A stretch of 64,000 bases of DNA from Nocardia amikacinitolerans NBRC 108937 (GCF_001612615.1 NZ_BDAU01000030.1:62001-126000), one strand, 5' to 3'; counted from the stretch's first letter, positions 17,510 to 26,192 are shown. Translations and numbers: made by a program. Notes: a model not told the origin generated them from the letters alone.

Positions 17510-18514
17510 TTACGTCGGCAGAGAGCCATATCCCTCCCTGAGTGTGTTCCCGTGACGCCGGGCCGAGCGTCGAGGACTTCGCGAGCCCGCGCGCCGCCCA
17601 CTGCGCGCCCACCACGCGCGCACCAGTCCCTCGGCGCCCACACGAACACGCCGCCGGGTCCCGACGGTGGCACGATGGCCGAACACTTCGAAATCGCGGT
17701 CTTCGATGCGGTCCAAGATTTCCGAGTACAACAACAGCGCGGTCGCCACGCAGGGACGAGAGCGTGGTGCCAGCCGCTCGATGCCACCGCGCGCGAAATC
17801 GTATATCCGCCTGGTGATCTCGTGCTGATCGGCAAGCGCGCGGCGCACGCGGGGCTCCCCCTTGCCATATCTACGACACCACACGAGCAGTTCCCGATCC
17901 ACGCCGTGGACGGCCAGTTCGTCGGCGGGCAAGTAGACGCGATCGCGTGCCAGGTCCTCGTCGACATCGCGGAGGAAATTGGTGAGCTGGAACGCCTTGC
18001 CCAGCGCCGCCGCGTACGGCTCGGCTTCTGGACCGGGTACCGTCGTCCCCAGAATCGGCAGCAGCTGCAGACCGATCACCTCAGCCGATCCGTAGACGTA
18101 GCGGTCCAGTGCGCCGCGGTCTGGGTAAGTGGTCACCGACAGATCCATCCGCATCGATGTGAGAAATGCGTCGAACAGATCGTCAGGTATGCGGTAACGG
18201 CCTGCGGTGTGCAGCACTGCGGCCAACACCGGATCGCTGCCGACATCACGGGTTTTCCATTGCTCTGCCAGACTGTCCAATCGGGCCGCTCGGTCGGATG
18301 TCTCGAATCCCGCATCGAGGTCGTCGACGATGTCGTCCGCGCGGCGGGCGAAGCCGTAGAGCGCGTGCACGCCGGGTCGCTGGTCGGGGGCGAGCAACCG
18401 CGTGGCCAGAAAGAACGTCTTACCGTGCCGGGCGTTGAGTGCCCGACAGTGTTCATACGACCGACGTAGTGATCGATCGGTGATACCTGCCGCATCGAGT
18501 TCCGTACGTGTCAT
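17510..18514 (-). CDS. crtB: Phytoene synthase
   Basis: This is a 334-residue head-to-head prenyl transferase that joins two geranylgeranyl diphosphates into phytoene, the first committed carotenoid step. The two Asp-rich magnesium sites are present: RRADDIVDDLD (about 57-67) and QLTNFLRDVDEDLARDRVYLP (about 175-195). The C-terminal 50 residues are Arg-rich and beyond the usual family end. It lies 12 bp downstream of crtI, with no strong ribosome site of its own, so it is probably translated by coupling. The order crtE-crtI-crtB is a standard actinomycete carotenoid cluster. Squalene synthase is the main alternative, and the crtI neighbour decides against it. Confidence 0.92.
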   Translation of the reverse strand: MTRTELDAAGITDRSLRRSYEHCRALNARHGKTFFLATRLLAPDQRPGVHALYGFARRADDIVDDLDAGFETSDRAARLDSLAEQWKTRDVGSDPVLAAVLHTAGRYRIPDDLFDAFLTSMRMDLSVTTYPDRGALDRYVYGSAEVIGLQLLPILGTTVPGPEAEPYAAALGKAFQLTNFLRDVDEDLARDRVYLPADELAVHGVDRELLVWCRRYGKGEPRVRRALADQHEITRRIYDFARGGIERLAPRSRPCVATALLLYSEILDRIEDRDFEVFGHRATVGTRRRVRVGAEGLVRAWWARSGRRAGSRSPRRSARRHGNTLREGYGSLPT

Positions 18515-18526
18515 CTCGGTGTCCCA

Positions 18527-20047
18527 TCAGTGGTAGGAGTGTGCGGCATTTCCCGGACGGCGGGCCGCGCCGGAGCGCACCGGCCCGGTGACACGGTCAG
18601 CGGCAAGTCGCCCGGAGATCAGCACCGGTGGAATACCAACGCCCGGCACGGTGGAGGCGCCCGCGAGCACCGCGTTGTCGATACCGCGAATCATGTTGGC
18701 GGGCCGAAAAGGTCCGGTTTGGGCAAAGGTATGTGCCAGAGCGAACGGGCTCCCCGAGAGCATGTCTCGAGCGGCCCAGTCCGTCGGCGTGACAACGCGC
18801 AGGAGTTGGGCGCCGCGCAACGCGGATGGTCCCAGGCGTTTTCGCACGATATCGAGAACCTGCTCGGCGTAATCGATACCGAAGCGCGGCCAATCGATCC
18901 GCCCCCGTTCCAAACTCGGTACCGGCGCGAGAATGTAGAGCAGATCGCGTCCCTCCGGCGCCAATGTGGGGTCACCCGCCGTCGGCCGAGTCACCAGCAG
19001 CGATGGATCGGACGGGAGCCGGCCGTCGCCGATGATGTCGTGGAAGGCCGACTGCCAGGCCGCGCCGAACAGCAGAGAATGATGGGGGATCTCGAGCGGA
19101 TCACACGAGACGTGCAGTACCGCCGCGGAGGGGGCTGCGACCACCGGGATCGGGCGCCGTGAACGGTGTCCGAGCAGCGCGTAGGTGCGATGCCGCTCGG
19201 TAGTCAGAACCACCGCGTCACAAGCGATTCGGTCGCCCCGGTCGGTGTGCACGGCATGGACGCGGGCCCCTTCGCGAGCCAAGGCCGTGACGGTGGTTTG
19301 GTAGTGGAATCGCACGCCTGCGGCTTCGGCCGCAGCGGCGAGCGCGTCGGGCACTGCGCGCATGCCACCTCGCGGAAAGTACACGCCCGCCATGGTGTCC
19401 ATGTAGGCGATCACGGCGTAGGCGGCCAGTGCGCGGTCGGGTGCGACACCGGCATACAGCGACTGAAAGGTGAACACTCGTCGCAGATCGGGGTCGGTGA
19501 TGAACCGAGCGACCCGGCGATCCCAGTTGCCGAAGCCGCCCAGGGCAGCCAATTCGGCGAGCGCCGGAGTCAGCATCGAGAGCGGCGAATCGAAATTCGT
19601 TGCGATGAAGCGGTCGAACTCGGCGTGGTAGAGCCGGGTGAGCCAATCACGAAGTCGCCGATAGCCTTCGGCTTGGTCGGCGCCCACGAACTCGGTGATG
19701 GTGTGCGCCATGGTCTGCTCGTCGCTGTGCACGTCGAGGGTGCGCCCGTCGGCGAACCGGGCGCGATAGGCCGGCACGACCGGCATCAACTCCAGACGAT
19801 CTCCGGTCCGTTCCCCGACCGCGTCGAAGATCTCGTCGATCAGCTCGGGCATCGTCAACACTGTCGGACCGGTGTCGATTCGACAGCCGTTCAGATCCAG
19901 CCGGCCCATCCGCCCGCCCGGCACCGTCGCGCGTTCGATCACCGTCACCGCCCGCCCTCGTCCGGCCAGGTGGATGGCGGCCGACAGGCCCGCCAGCCCT
20001 GCGCCTACCACCACTACGTGGTCGGGACAGCCTTTGACAGTGCGCAT
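18527..20047 (-). CDS. crtI: Phytoene desaturase
   Basis: This is a 506-residue FAD-dependent carotenoid desaturase that introduces the double bonds turning phytoene into lycopene or an intermediate. The N-terminal dinucleotide fold reads VVVVGAGLAGLSAAIHLA (about 11-28), then ERATVPGGRMG. The C-terminal family signature is NMIRGIDNAVLAGASTVPG followed by GIPPVLISGRLAADRV. ATG 20047 has GAGGAG upstream. It lies 12 bp downstream of crtE and 12 bp upstream of crtB, so the three genes form one operon. The number of desaturation steps cannot be read from the sequence. No lycopene cyclase is in the window. Confidence 0.93.
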   Translation of the reverse strand: MRTVKGCPDHVVVVGAGLAGLSAAIHLAGRGRAVTVIERATVPGGRMGRLDLNGCRIDTGPTVLTMPELIDEIFDAVGERTGDRLELMPVVPAYRARFADGRTLDVHSDEQTMAHTITEFVGADQAEGYRRLRDWLTRLYHAEFDRFIATNFDSPLSMLTPALAELAALGGFGNWDRRVARFITDPDLRRVFTFQSLYAGVAPDRALAAYAVIAYMDTMAGVYFPRGGMRAVPDALAAAAEAAGVRFHYQTTVTALAREGARVHAVHTDRGDRIACDAVVLTTERHRTYALLGHRSRRPIPVVAAPSAAVLHVSCDPLEIPHHSLLFGAAWQSAFHDIIGDGRLPSDPSLLVTRPTAGDPTLAPEGRDLLYILAPVPSLERGRIDWPRFGIDYAEQVLDIVRKRLGPSALRGAQLLRVVTPTDWAARDMLSGSPFALAHTFAQTGPFRPANMIRGIDNAVLAGASTVPGVGIPPVLISGRLAADRVTGPVRSGAARRPGNAAHSYH

Positions 20048-20059
20048 CGTGTATCTCCT

Positions 20060-21172
20060 CTACAGCTTCCGCGCCGTGCACAACAGCGCCATCTGTTCCA
20101 GCGCCACCCGCAGCCCGGCGTCGAGCGAGCCCTCGCTCAGCGCGTGCATGGCCGCTTCGACGCGATCGGCGATCATCGCCTCGACGTATGCGGGAGCGCC
20201 CGATGCGGCGATCAGGGCACGACAGCGGTCGATCGCGACGCGATCGAGCACCGGGCGGCTCATCAGTTCCAGCAACTCGTCCCGCACAACGGGGTCGGCG
20301 AATTCGAGCGCGACGACCACGACGCTTGTGGCCTTGTGCTGACCGAGATCGCTGTCGGCGGGCTTGCCGGTGACCGCCGCCGAGCCGAAGATTCCCAGCA
20401 GATCGTCACGCAATTGGAACGCCTCGCCGACGCGAGTTCCGAAGCGGGCCAGCACGCTCAGCGTGTCCTGGCCGCACCCGGCCATCGCGGCGCCCAACTC
20501 CAGTGGCCGCCGGACGGTGTAGTTGCCGGACTTCGCGCGGGCGATGGCGAGGATGTCGTCGAGGTCGGGCCGATCGCGCACGTCGTTGATCAGGTCGGCG
20601 AACTGGCCGACCGCCAGCTCGATGCGCATCGCGTCGTAGCCCGGCCACACTCGGGCCAGAGCGGCGGTCCCGACACCGCTGTCGCGCAGCATCTGCTCGG
20701 CCCACACCAGGCACATGTCGCCGAGCAACGTCGCCGCCGAAGCGCCGAAGCGAGCCGCCGAACCAGCGTTGTGGTCGCGCCGGTGCTGCTCGGCCAGTCG
20801 CACATGCGCCGCCGACGCCCCGCGGCGCAGCACGGCATCGTCCATGACGTCGTCTTGCAGCAACGCGAAGGCGTGCAGCAGTTCCAAGCTCGCCGCAGCA
20901 CGCAACGCGGCGCCATCCGGCCCGGCACCGCAGAGCCACCCCAGATACATCAACGTCGAGCGGAGGCACTTCCCGCCGGTGACGTACTGCACCAGGATGT
21001 CCTCGACGCCCCATGCGTCCAGCCCGGAAATTCGGAGATCGCGGAGGAAGCCGCTCAACTCAGCGAGTACTCGCGCCCGCACGTCCACGCGCCAGCGCTC
21101 GAATCCTTCGCCGAGATCAGAGCGCCCGTCCTCGCGCGGCGAACCCGCGGGCATCCACAGGGCGGCGCTCAC
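20060..21172 (-). CDS. crtE: Geranylgeranyl diphosphate synthase
   Basis: This is a 370-residue trans-prenyltransferase that chains isopentenyl diphosphate into GGPP for the carotenoid pathway. The first Asp-rich site is LLQDDVMDDA with the bulky residues upstream usual for C20 enzymes. The second is FQLRDDLLGIFGSAAVTGKP, where the second aspartate pair is reduced to DDLLG as in many actinomycete GGPP synthases. I start it at GTG 21172 because GGGGGAG lies five bases upstream; earlier in-frame starts translate promoter DNA. It is the first gene of crtEIB. A long dyad and a clear -10 lie about 180 bp upstream. Confidence 0.9.
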   Translation of the reverse strand: MSAALWMPAGSPREDGRSDLGEGFERWRVDVRARVLAELSGFLRDLRISGLDAWGVEDILVQYVTGGKCLRSTLMYLGWLCGAGPDGAALRAAASLELLHAFALLQDDVMDDAVLRRGASAAHVRLAEQHRRDHNAGSAARFGASAATLLGDMCLVWAEQMLRDSGVGTAALARVWPGYDAMRIELAVGQFADLINDVRDRPDLDDILAIARAKSGNYTVRRPLELGAAMAGCGQDTLSVLARFGTRVGEAFQLRDDLLGIFGSAAVTGKPADSDLGQHKATSVVVVALEFADPVVRDELLELMSRPVLDRVAIDRCRALIAASGAPAYVEAMIADRVEAAMHALSEGSLDAGLRVALEQMALLCTARKL

Positions 21173-21344
21173 CGGTCTCCCCCTCTGGGACGTTCGAGGC
21201 AATGCGTCGCCCGCGGGCGGTTGTGAGCGGCCAGAGCGACTCGCGCCTCCGCAACGATCGCCGTCGTGGATGCCACACGTCGTGTACTCGGACTGGCAGC
21301 CAGTAAACAACGGCCCATGCCATCATCCCTCCGCGAAGCTTCAG

Positions 21345-21403
21345 AGCGTTCTCGCCCATCTTACGCCAAACGATGCAGTATTGATGCACAGTTTGAGAAC
21401 GCT
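21345..21403 (-). promoter_or_regulatory. Probable crt promoter flanked by a long dyad
   Basis: On the minus strand TAAGAT (forward 21358-21363) is a good -10 for crtE. It is bracketed by a perfect 9-bp dyad, AGCGTTCTC (21345-21353) and GAGAACGCT (21395-21403). A 6-base direct repeat (TGCATC on the minus strand) occurs twice where the -35 should be. This looks like a regulated promoter, possibly of a light- or stress-responsive MerR type. Confidence 0.5.
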
Positions 21404-21459
21404 TTCCACCTGCCGCCGAATCGGCACCAAAGAAGGGTGGTCACCCCCGGAGGGATCCG

Positions 21460-21476
21460 ACTTACGATTCATAAGT
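21460..21476. promoter_or_regulatory. 17-bp palindrome in the crtE upstream region
   Basis: ACTTACGATTCATAAGT is a palindrome with a single mismatched pair around a central T. It lies 290 bp upstream of crtE and 160 bp upstream of the divergent small membrane-protein gene. Its size and symmetry suit a dimeric repressor. The regulator is unknown. The remaining stretch between 21173 and 21637 shows no gene. Confidence 0.5.
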
Positions 21477-21637
21477 GATGCGAGAACCGAACTGGCCAAC
21501 AGCAACGAACCGGGCCCCGCTCACAACGGGTGACCGCTCGCCGCCCAGCGAACCAGCGGCGGTTCTGTGCATTTCGCAGTCGAGGGGGCAATCGAGTGGC
21601 GCTAGGGTAGAGGGGGGTGAGTGCGAGGAGTCGAAAG

Positions 21638-22033
21638 ATGAGCACCACCGTTCTGATCATCATCATTGTCGCCGCTGTGGTTGTCTTGCTGGCCGTCGTA
21701 TGGGCTTTGATGCGCAAACGGCGGGAACACCAGCGAGCCGAAGCTCGGGCTCTCCGTGACCGCGCGGCCGAACGGGAAGTCGAGGTCGCTCAGCGGGAGG
21801 CGCGGGCGGAGGAGACCGCCGCACGGAGCCGGGCGGCAAAGGCCGAAGGCGAGGCCAAGGTGGCACAAGCCGAGCAGCTTGCCCATCAAGCGCAGGCGCA
21901 TAGCAGCGAGGCGGCGGAATCGCGGACCGAGTTGGACAAGGAGTGGGAGCGCGCGGACAAGGTCGATCCGGACTCGACATCACGCGAGAAGCAGCAGGGA
22001 GCCGACCCGGAACGGCCGCCGCGCAACCCCTGA
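21638..22033 (+). CDS. Single-span membrane protein with coiled-coil tail
   Basis: This is a 131-residue protein with one N-terminal membrane segment (about residues 4-24, Ile/Val-rich), a short basic stop-transfer KRREHQR, then about 80 residues of Ala/Glu/Arg-rich helix that should form a coiled coil. It ends in a charged tail. Small proteins of this form are common in Nocardia and Rhodococcus and have no known role. ATG 21638 is chosen because GAGGAG lies seven bases upstream. It is divergent from the crt operon. No domain can be named. Confidence 0.75.
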   Translation: MSTTVLIIIIVAAVVVLLAVVWALMRKRREHQRAEARALRDRAAEREVEVAQREARAEETAARSRAAKAEGEAKVAQAEQLAHQAQAHSSEAAESRTELDKEWERADKVDPDSTSREKQQGADPERPPRNP

Positions 22034-22127
22034 CCGACTTTCGAGGTCTTCTCTCGCTGTCCACGAAATATCCCTCGGTCCACTCCACGAACATCGATAT
22101 GAGCACAGCGTCGCCCGCCGGCGCGAG

Positions 22128-22613
22128 TCAGCGCCAAGCCGGGAACGGTGCCATGTCGGCGAGCGGTGAACCGGTTGCTTGCAGCGAGGTACTGAACGCT
22201 GACATCAACCGGGCGATCATCGCCTGCAACTCCTCGCGGTCGATGGATTCCACCGGAGGGTCCGGTGCCCACGTGGTCCTGGACGTACAGGTGATCCGCA
22301 CTTCGCCGTCGGTGGGGTGGAAGTACAGAGTGCGCTCGATTCCCTGACCGTACAGGTCGATCTCCCCGACGCGGTGCGCGCGAAGGTCGTCGAGGAGATC
22401 GGGCAGTTGTTCGACCAGTGTCGACAGGTCGTAGGCGACATCCACCGCCCAGTCGTCGCTGCCGAAACCGCCGATGGTGAACGCGCAATCGGTTTCGGCG
22501 AGCACCTCGCACGCCATCATGACGAGCGAGGTGTAGTCCAGGTCGCCGTCCGGGGCAGCCGCGACAGTTCCGGACGGCTTCGTAGCGGGTGTGATCGAGA
22601 GGGAGAAGGGCAT
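22128..22613 (-). CDS. Hypothetical protein
   Basis: This is a 161-residue acidic soluble protein that I cannot assign. It has alternating helices and strands: DLSTLVEQLPDLLDDLRAHR, then EIDLYGQGIERTLYFHPTDGEVRITCTSRTTW, then a final helix REELQAMIARLMSAFSTSL. The compact alpha/beta shape with acidic surface resembles small immunity-type or binding-type proteins, but no family signature is visible. The stop lies 94 bp from that of the small membrane-protein gene. The next gene upstream, a lipase on the same strand, ends 41 bp away, so the two may be cotranscribed. Confidence 0.6.
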   Translation of the reverse strand: MPFSLSITPATKPSGTVAAAPDGDLDYTSLVMMACEVLAETDCAFTIGGFGSDDWAVDVAYDLSTLVEQLPDLLDDLRAHRVGEIDLYGQGIERTLYFHPTDGEVRITCTSRTTWAPDPPVESIDREELQAMIARLMSAFSTSLQATGSPLADMAPFPAWR

Positions 22614-22654
22614 CTCGAGTGTCCGTCCAGAGGTGAGGTGGCGGGCCGCAGTTC

Positions 22655-23611
22655 TCAGTACAGGATGAACGCCTTGCGCAGCGCTGTCGCCGCTTCGGAT
22701 CGGGCCCGCGCGCTGTCGTCGAAGGGGTGCCGGACGAATTCGTGGATCATCCCGGGATAGCGGCTGACGGTCACCGGGACGCCGGCCTCCTCGAGACGCC
22801 GCCCGTACTGTTCGCCCTCGTCTCGCAACGCGTCGTACTCGGCGGTGATGACGAGTGTTGGTGGGAGCCCGGACAAGTCGGGGGCGAGCAGGGGCGAGAC
22901 TCGGGGGTCGAGCTTCTCCGCTTCGGTGGTCAGGTAATTGTCCATGAACCAGTGCTGCGTCGCCCTGCTGATATTGCCGTACTTACCCGCGAACTCGCGG
23001 ATCGAGTAGTTCGTCCGCCGGAAATCGAGGTCGGGATAGATCAAGAGCTGGAAGACCAGGGCGGGCCCGCCGAGATCCCGCGCCATCAGCGCGACAACGG
23101 CCGCCAGGTTGCCGCCCGCGCTGTCGCCGCCGACCGCGATCCGGGTGGGATCCCCGCCCAGGTCGGCCGCGTTCTCGGCGACCCATCGCGTCGCGGCGTA
23201 GCAGGCGTCGGGCGCCGCCGGGAATTTGTGCTCCGGCGCCCGCGGGTAGTCGACGGAGACCACGATGGACTCGGCCCCGTTCGCGAGACTCCGGCACAGG
23301 CCGTCGTGGGTGTCCAGATCGCCGAGCACGAACCCGCCACCGTGGAAGAACACCAACACCGGGAAGGGGCCAGCACCGGCCGGGGTGTAGATCCGGACCC
23401 GGATGTCCCCCTCCGCCAAGGGAATCGGGCGATCCTCGACGACGGCAACAGCTTCGGGCTCCCCTAGCAGAGCGACTCCCCTGCGGACCCCTTCGCGCGC
23501 CAGCTCGAGGGGAAACGTATGCAGCTCACCGAAATTGAATTGGGCGAGGCGATCCAAGTACGCCTGGACCTGCGGGTGCAACGAGATCCGGCCTTCTGTT
23601 TGTTCGGTCAT
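22655..23611 (-). CDS. Hormone-sensitive-lipase-type esterase (LipN/LipH-like)
   Basis: This is a 318-residue alpha/beta hydrolase of the hormone-sensitive lipase family, which cleaves short to medium acyl esters. The oxyanion motif is FHGGGF (about 89-94). The nucleophile Ser164 sits in GGDSAGG, and the later ITAEYDALRDEG and GMIHEF segments supply Asp and His. ATG 23611 is used because an upstream one adds only HHRR-type residues. It is divergent from a MerR gene, and a 20-bp perfect dyad lies between them. MerR control of a lipase suggests induction by a redox or small-molecule signal. Confidence 0.9.
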   Translation of the reverse strand: MTEQTEGRISLHPQVQAYLDRLAQFNFGELHTFPLELAREGVRRGVALLGEPEAVAVVEDRPIPLAEGDIRVRIYTPAGAGPFPVLVFFHGGGFVLGDLDTHDGLCRSLANGAESIVVSVDYPRAPEHKFPAAPDACYAATRWVAENAADLGGDPTRIAVGGDSAGGNLAAVVALMARDLGGPALVFQLLIYPDLDFRRTNYSIREFAGKYGNISRATQHWFMDNYLTTEAEKLDPRVSPLLAPDLSGLPPTLVITAEYDALRDEGEQYGRRLEEAGVPVTVSRYPGMIHEFVRHPFDDSARARSEAATALRKAFILY

Positions 23612-23625
23612 GCGCCTATGGTGCA

Positions 23626-23645
23626 ACTTGAAGCGCAGTTCAAGT
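23626..23645. promoter_or_regulatory. MerR-type operator
   Basis: ACTTGAAGCGCAGTTCAAGT has perfect 7-bp arms around a 6-base centre. It lies between the lipase and the MerR gene. Read towards the lipase it contains TTGAAC as a -35, with a -10-like CATAGG about 19-20 bases on. That is the stretched spacing MerR regulators act on. Confidence 0.72.
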
Positions 23646-23661
23646 CAAGGAGCAACCGGGC

Positions 23662-24174
23662 ATGACATCGTTGGATATCGCCGAGGTCGCCGAGCGGGCC
23701 GGATTGGCTCCGTCCGCATTGCGGTTCTACGAGAAGCGCGGCCTGATCGAGCCGGACGGCCGCAACGGTCTACGCCGCACCTACCACCCGGACGTAATCG
23801 CCCGACTGGCCCTGGTGAACTGCGCCCGCTCGGCAGGCTTCACCCTCGCGCAGATCGCCAGGTTCCTGACCGCGACCCCGGAGGACGCCGACCTCCGATC
23901 CCACTTGGCCGAGAGAGCCGATCGACTCGACGAGGACATCGCGCGCCTCACCCGAATGCGCGACGGCCTCCGCCACACCGCGACCTGCACCCATCGACCG
24001 CTGGTCGACTGCCCGGAATTCCAGAGCATTTTCGCCAGTACGGAAGCCGACAACACCTCGGCGCAACCGAATCCGCCGACGGCCCGCCCGCCGCTCCCCC
24101 ATCTGCACCCACGGTCGGACCGCTGGATCCACCCGCGGACGGTGTTCGGCGCCCCGCCCGGCGAACTATCGTGA
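23662..24174 (+). CDS. MerR-family regulator
   Basis: This is a 170-residue regulator. The N-terminal winged helix is unmistakable: DIAEVAERAGLAPSALRFYE, then KRGLIEPDGRNGLRRTYHP (about 5-45). It is followed by the dimerisation helix (RLDEDIARLTRMRDGLRHT). Two cysteines in TCTHRPLVDCPEF (about 110-122) could sense redox or metal; they do not match the CxxCxC iron-sulphur site of SoxR. The last 40 residues are Pro-rich and poorly conserved. AAGGAG precedes ATG 23662. It probably controls the divergent lipase and, through a 4-bp gap, the epoxide-hydrolase-type gene behind it. Confidence 0.88.
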   Translation: MTSLDIAEVAERAGLAPSALRFYEKRGLIEPDGRNGLRRTYHPDVIARLALVNCARSAGFTLAQIARFLTATPEDADLRSHLAERADRLDEDIARLTRMRDGLRHTATCTHRPLVDCPEFQSIFASTEADNTSAQPNPPTARPPLPHLHPRSDRWIHPRTVFGAPPGELS

Positions 24175-24178
24175 GGGT

Positions 24179-25075
24179 ATGCCCGTTACCGCCGGTACCG
24201 CCACCGCCGAACCGCCAGTCATCCCCGGCGTGCGCCGGTCGTTCAGCACCGCCCGCGGCGTTCGGTTCCACGTCACCGAAGCCGGGCCGGTCGACGGGCG
24301 CCCGGTCGTGCTGCTGCACGGCTGGCCGCAGCACCACTACGCCTACCGGGATCTGCTCGCCGACCCGCCCGAGGGACTGCGGATCATCGCGCCCGATCTG
24401 CCGGGCTACGGCTGGTCGGGCCCACCGCCGCATCGTTGGGCCAAGGACGACGTCGCCTCCGATGTGCTCGCGCTGCTCGATGCGCTGGGCCTGGAGCGTG
24501 TGCTGCTCGTCGGACACGACTGGGGCGGTTACGTCGGATACCTGATGGTGCTGCGCGAGCCCGAACGTTTCGACGGCTATCTCGCGCTGAACATGGCGCA
24601 TCCCTGGGTACCGGCGACCACGGTGTTGCGGCATGTGTGGCGCTTCCTCCTCTATCAACCGATGCTGGCCATCGCGGGCGTGCCGCTGCAACAGCGCACC
24701 CGCCTCCTCGAACGACTCATCCCCGCCGCGATCACCGATCGCAGCGCGGTCGACCCCGAGGCGGTGCGAATCTTCGCCGACCGCTTCCGCGACCCGGTCT
24801 GCGCCCGCGCCGCCACCGACACCTACCGAACCTTCTGGCTGCGCGAAATCCCCAGCGCCGCACGTCATCCCGAACGCCGCCGAGCCACCGTCCCCATCCG
24901 CGCACTGTTCGGCGTCGACGATGCCGCTCTGCATCCTTCGCTGGCCGCCCCCGAAACCGCCCGCGCCGACGACTACACCTTCGAACCCGTCAGCGGCTGT
25001 GGACATTTCATCGCCGACGAACGCCCCGACCTGGTCCGCGCCCGCCTGATCGAGCTGGCGGCGGCCACCACGTAG
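24179..25075 (+). CDS. Epoxide-hydrolase-type alpha/beta hydrolase
   Basis: This is a 298-residue alpha/beta hydrolase of the epoxide hydrolase/haloalkane dehalogenase branch. The oxyanion motif is HGWPQ (47-51), and the nucleophile is Asp114 in GHDWGG, not a serine. That points to ester-intermediate hydrolysis of epoxides or halides. The C-terminal CGHFIADERPDLV holds the catalytic His. It begins 4 bp after the MerR stop and is almost surely cotranscribed with it. Substrate and stereochemistry cannot be read from the sequence. Confidence 0.9.
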   Translation: MPVTAGTATAEPPVIPGVRRSFSTARGVRFHVTEAGPVDGRPVVLLHGWPQHHYAYRDLLADPPEGLRIIAPDLPGYGWSGPPPHRWAKDDVASDVLALLDALGLERVLLVGHDWGGYVGYLMVLREPERFDGYLALNMAHPWVPATTVLRHVWRFLLYQPMLAIAGVPLQQRTRLLERLIPAAITDRSAVDPEAVRIFADRFRDPVCARAATDTYRTFWLREIPSAARHPERRRATVPIRALFGVDDAALHPSLAAPETARADDYTFEPVSGCGHFIADERPDLVRARLIELAAATT

Positions 25076-25196
25076 CGAACCGGATGGTGGAGGCGGTCGG
25101 TGACGTTGTTCGGCGATCGACGCGCTGTCGGCGAGTTGGGCCGATCCTGCCTGCGCGGCGTCGCGGAGGGTGTGGATTTCGCTGGATCCGGCGCGG

Positions 25197-25781
25197 CTAC
25201 TCGGCCTCGGTGGCACGCAGGTAGGCCGCGCCCCGCGGTGCGATCTCGTACCCGGTCTCCAGGCTGCGGGTAAGACCGAGGTTCTTCAGCTTGCGGATAT
25301 CGAGTTTCAGGGAGTCCTTGTCCCGGCCCAGCGAAGCGGCCAGATCGGCCGCGCGACGACCCCGATGGGCCGCCACGGCTCGCAGAACCTCGCCCGTCCA
25401 CGGTCCGCGGCGACTGGCCCGATCCAACCGGGCCAGCGCCGCACCGATCTCCTCGATGTCGTGCCGAGACAGCTCGGCACGACCGCTCAGCTCGACGCGA
25501 TCATCGGGTCCCACATAGCGGACCGCGATTCTGAACACCGGGTCGTGCGCCGAACCTCGAAACGCCGCGCGCACGGCCGCGGCGTCGCGCTCACCCGCCG
25601 ATCGCGCGTCCTCATCCGAAATGTCTTGCGGCGCGATGGGTTCCACACTCACGATCGCGACGATCCCGGCACTGGTGTACATGGTGGTGCCGGGTCGCAC
25701 CCGCGGTGTCGCCCAGCGGCGGAAGACCTGCACGACCTCACCGGAGGCAATGCCACGCGCGACCCGGTCGGTGAGAATCAC
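25197..25781 (-). CDS. PUA/ASCH-like domain protein with C-terminal winged helix
   Basis: This is a 194-residue protein. The N-terminal part (MILTDRVARGIASGEVVQVF, then RRW, RPGTTMYTSAGIVAIVSVEP and ISDEDARSAGERD) looks like a PUA/ASCH-type RNA- or nucleotide-binding fold. The C-terminal part (about 120-190) reads as a winged helix: TGEVLRAVAAHRGRRAADLA, then KDSLKLDIRKLKNLGLT. This suggests a nucleic-acid-binding sensor. The ATG at 25781 overlaps the end of a truncated NAD-binding gene start (25778-25849), so its own promoter region has been replaced by remnant DNA. The target is unknown, and the family call is from pattern only. Confidence 0.65.
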   Translation of the reverse strand: MILTDRVARGIASGEVVQVFRRWATPRVRPGTTMYTSAGIVAIVSVEPIAPQDISDEDARSAGERDAAAVRAAFRGSAHDPVFRIAVRYVGPDDRVELSGRAELSRHDIEEIGAALARLDRASRRGPWTGEVLRAVAAHRGRRAADLAASLGRDKDSLKLDIRKLKNLGLTRSLETGYEIAPRGAAYLRATEAE

Positions 25782-25849
25782 GGGCGCGACTGTTCGGTGC
25801 GGACCTGCGAACCGATCTCGCCGGTCGCACCGGTCACCAGAACTGTCAT
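25778..25849 (-). pseudogene. N-terminal remnant of a Rossmann-fold (NmrA/SDR-like) gene
   Basis: From ATG 25849 the frame reads MTVLVTGATGEIGSQVR, the start of an NAD(P)H-binding NmrA-like protein with its GxxGxxG motif. It ends after 23 codons, where the PUA-like gene begins. A GGGAGTAGAG ribosome site is still in place. The rest of the gene is missing, which points to a deletion or recombination joint. Confidence 0.75.
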
Positions 25850-25904
25850 GTCTCTACTCCCAGCGTTGTCGCGAGCTGATCGAGCAGAACAGCCCGGAAT
25901 CCCG

Positions 25905-26192
25905 CACGTCCGCTTCCACCACCTGAAGTGGGCGGGCATCGGCGATGTCAACTTCGGTTTGTTCACCCTCGTATGGGATCACCTGCTGCACCACTACAGC
26001 TACGACCCCGCCCGCCGCTTCACCTCCGACGACCTCGGCATGGCGGCCAAACCCGACTACCCGGTGGGTTACCTGGCGCAACTCGCCGAGCCCTTCACCC
26101 GCCACGGCGTCTGCACCACGACCTCGGTCGAGCACGCCGAAAACCGTTCGGACGCAGCATCGATCGGTCAGGCACCGCCGAGTCGAGTGTGA
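25905..26192 (+). pseudogene. C-terminal remnant of a sterol desaturase/fatty acid hydroxylase gene
   Basis: A plus-strand frame without a start reads RFHHLKWAGIGDVNFGLFT, then LVWDHLLHHYSYDPARRF and KPDYPVGYLAQLAEPF. This is the C-terminal end of a sterol desaturase/fatty acid hydroxylase family protein, including the last His pair. The conserved text begins abruptly at about 25905, and the N-terminal two thirds are missing. It lies back to back with the truncated NmrA-like start at 25849, so about 60 bp here is a recombination joint between two broken genes. Confidence 0.72.
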
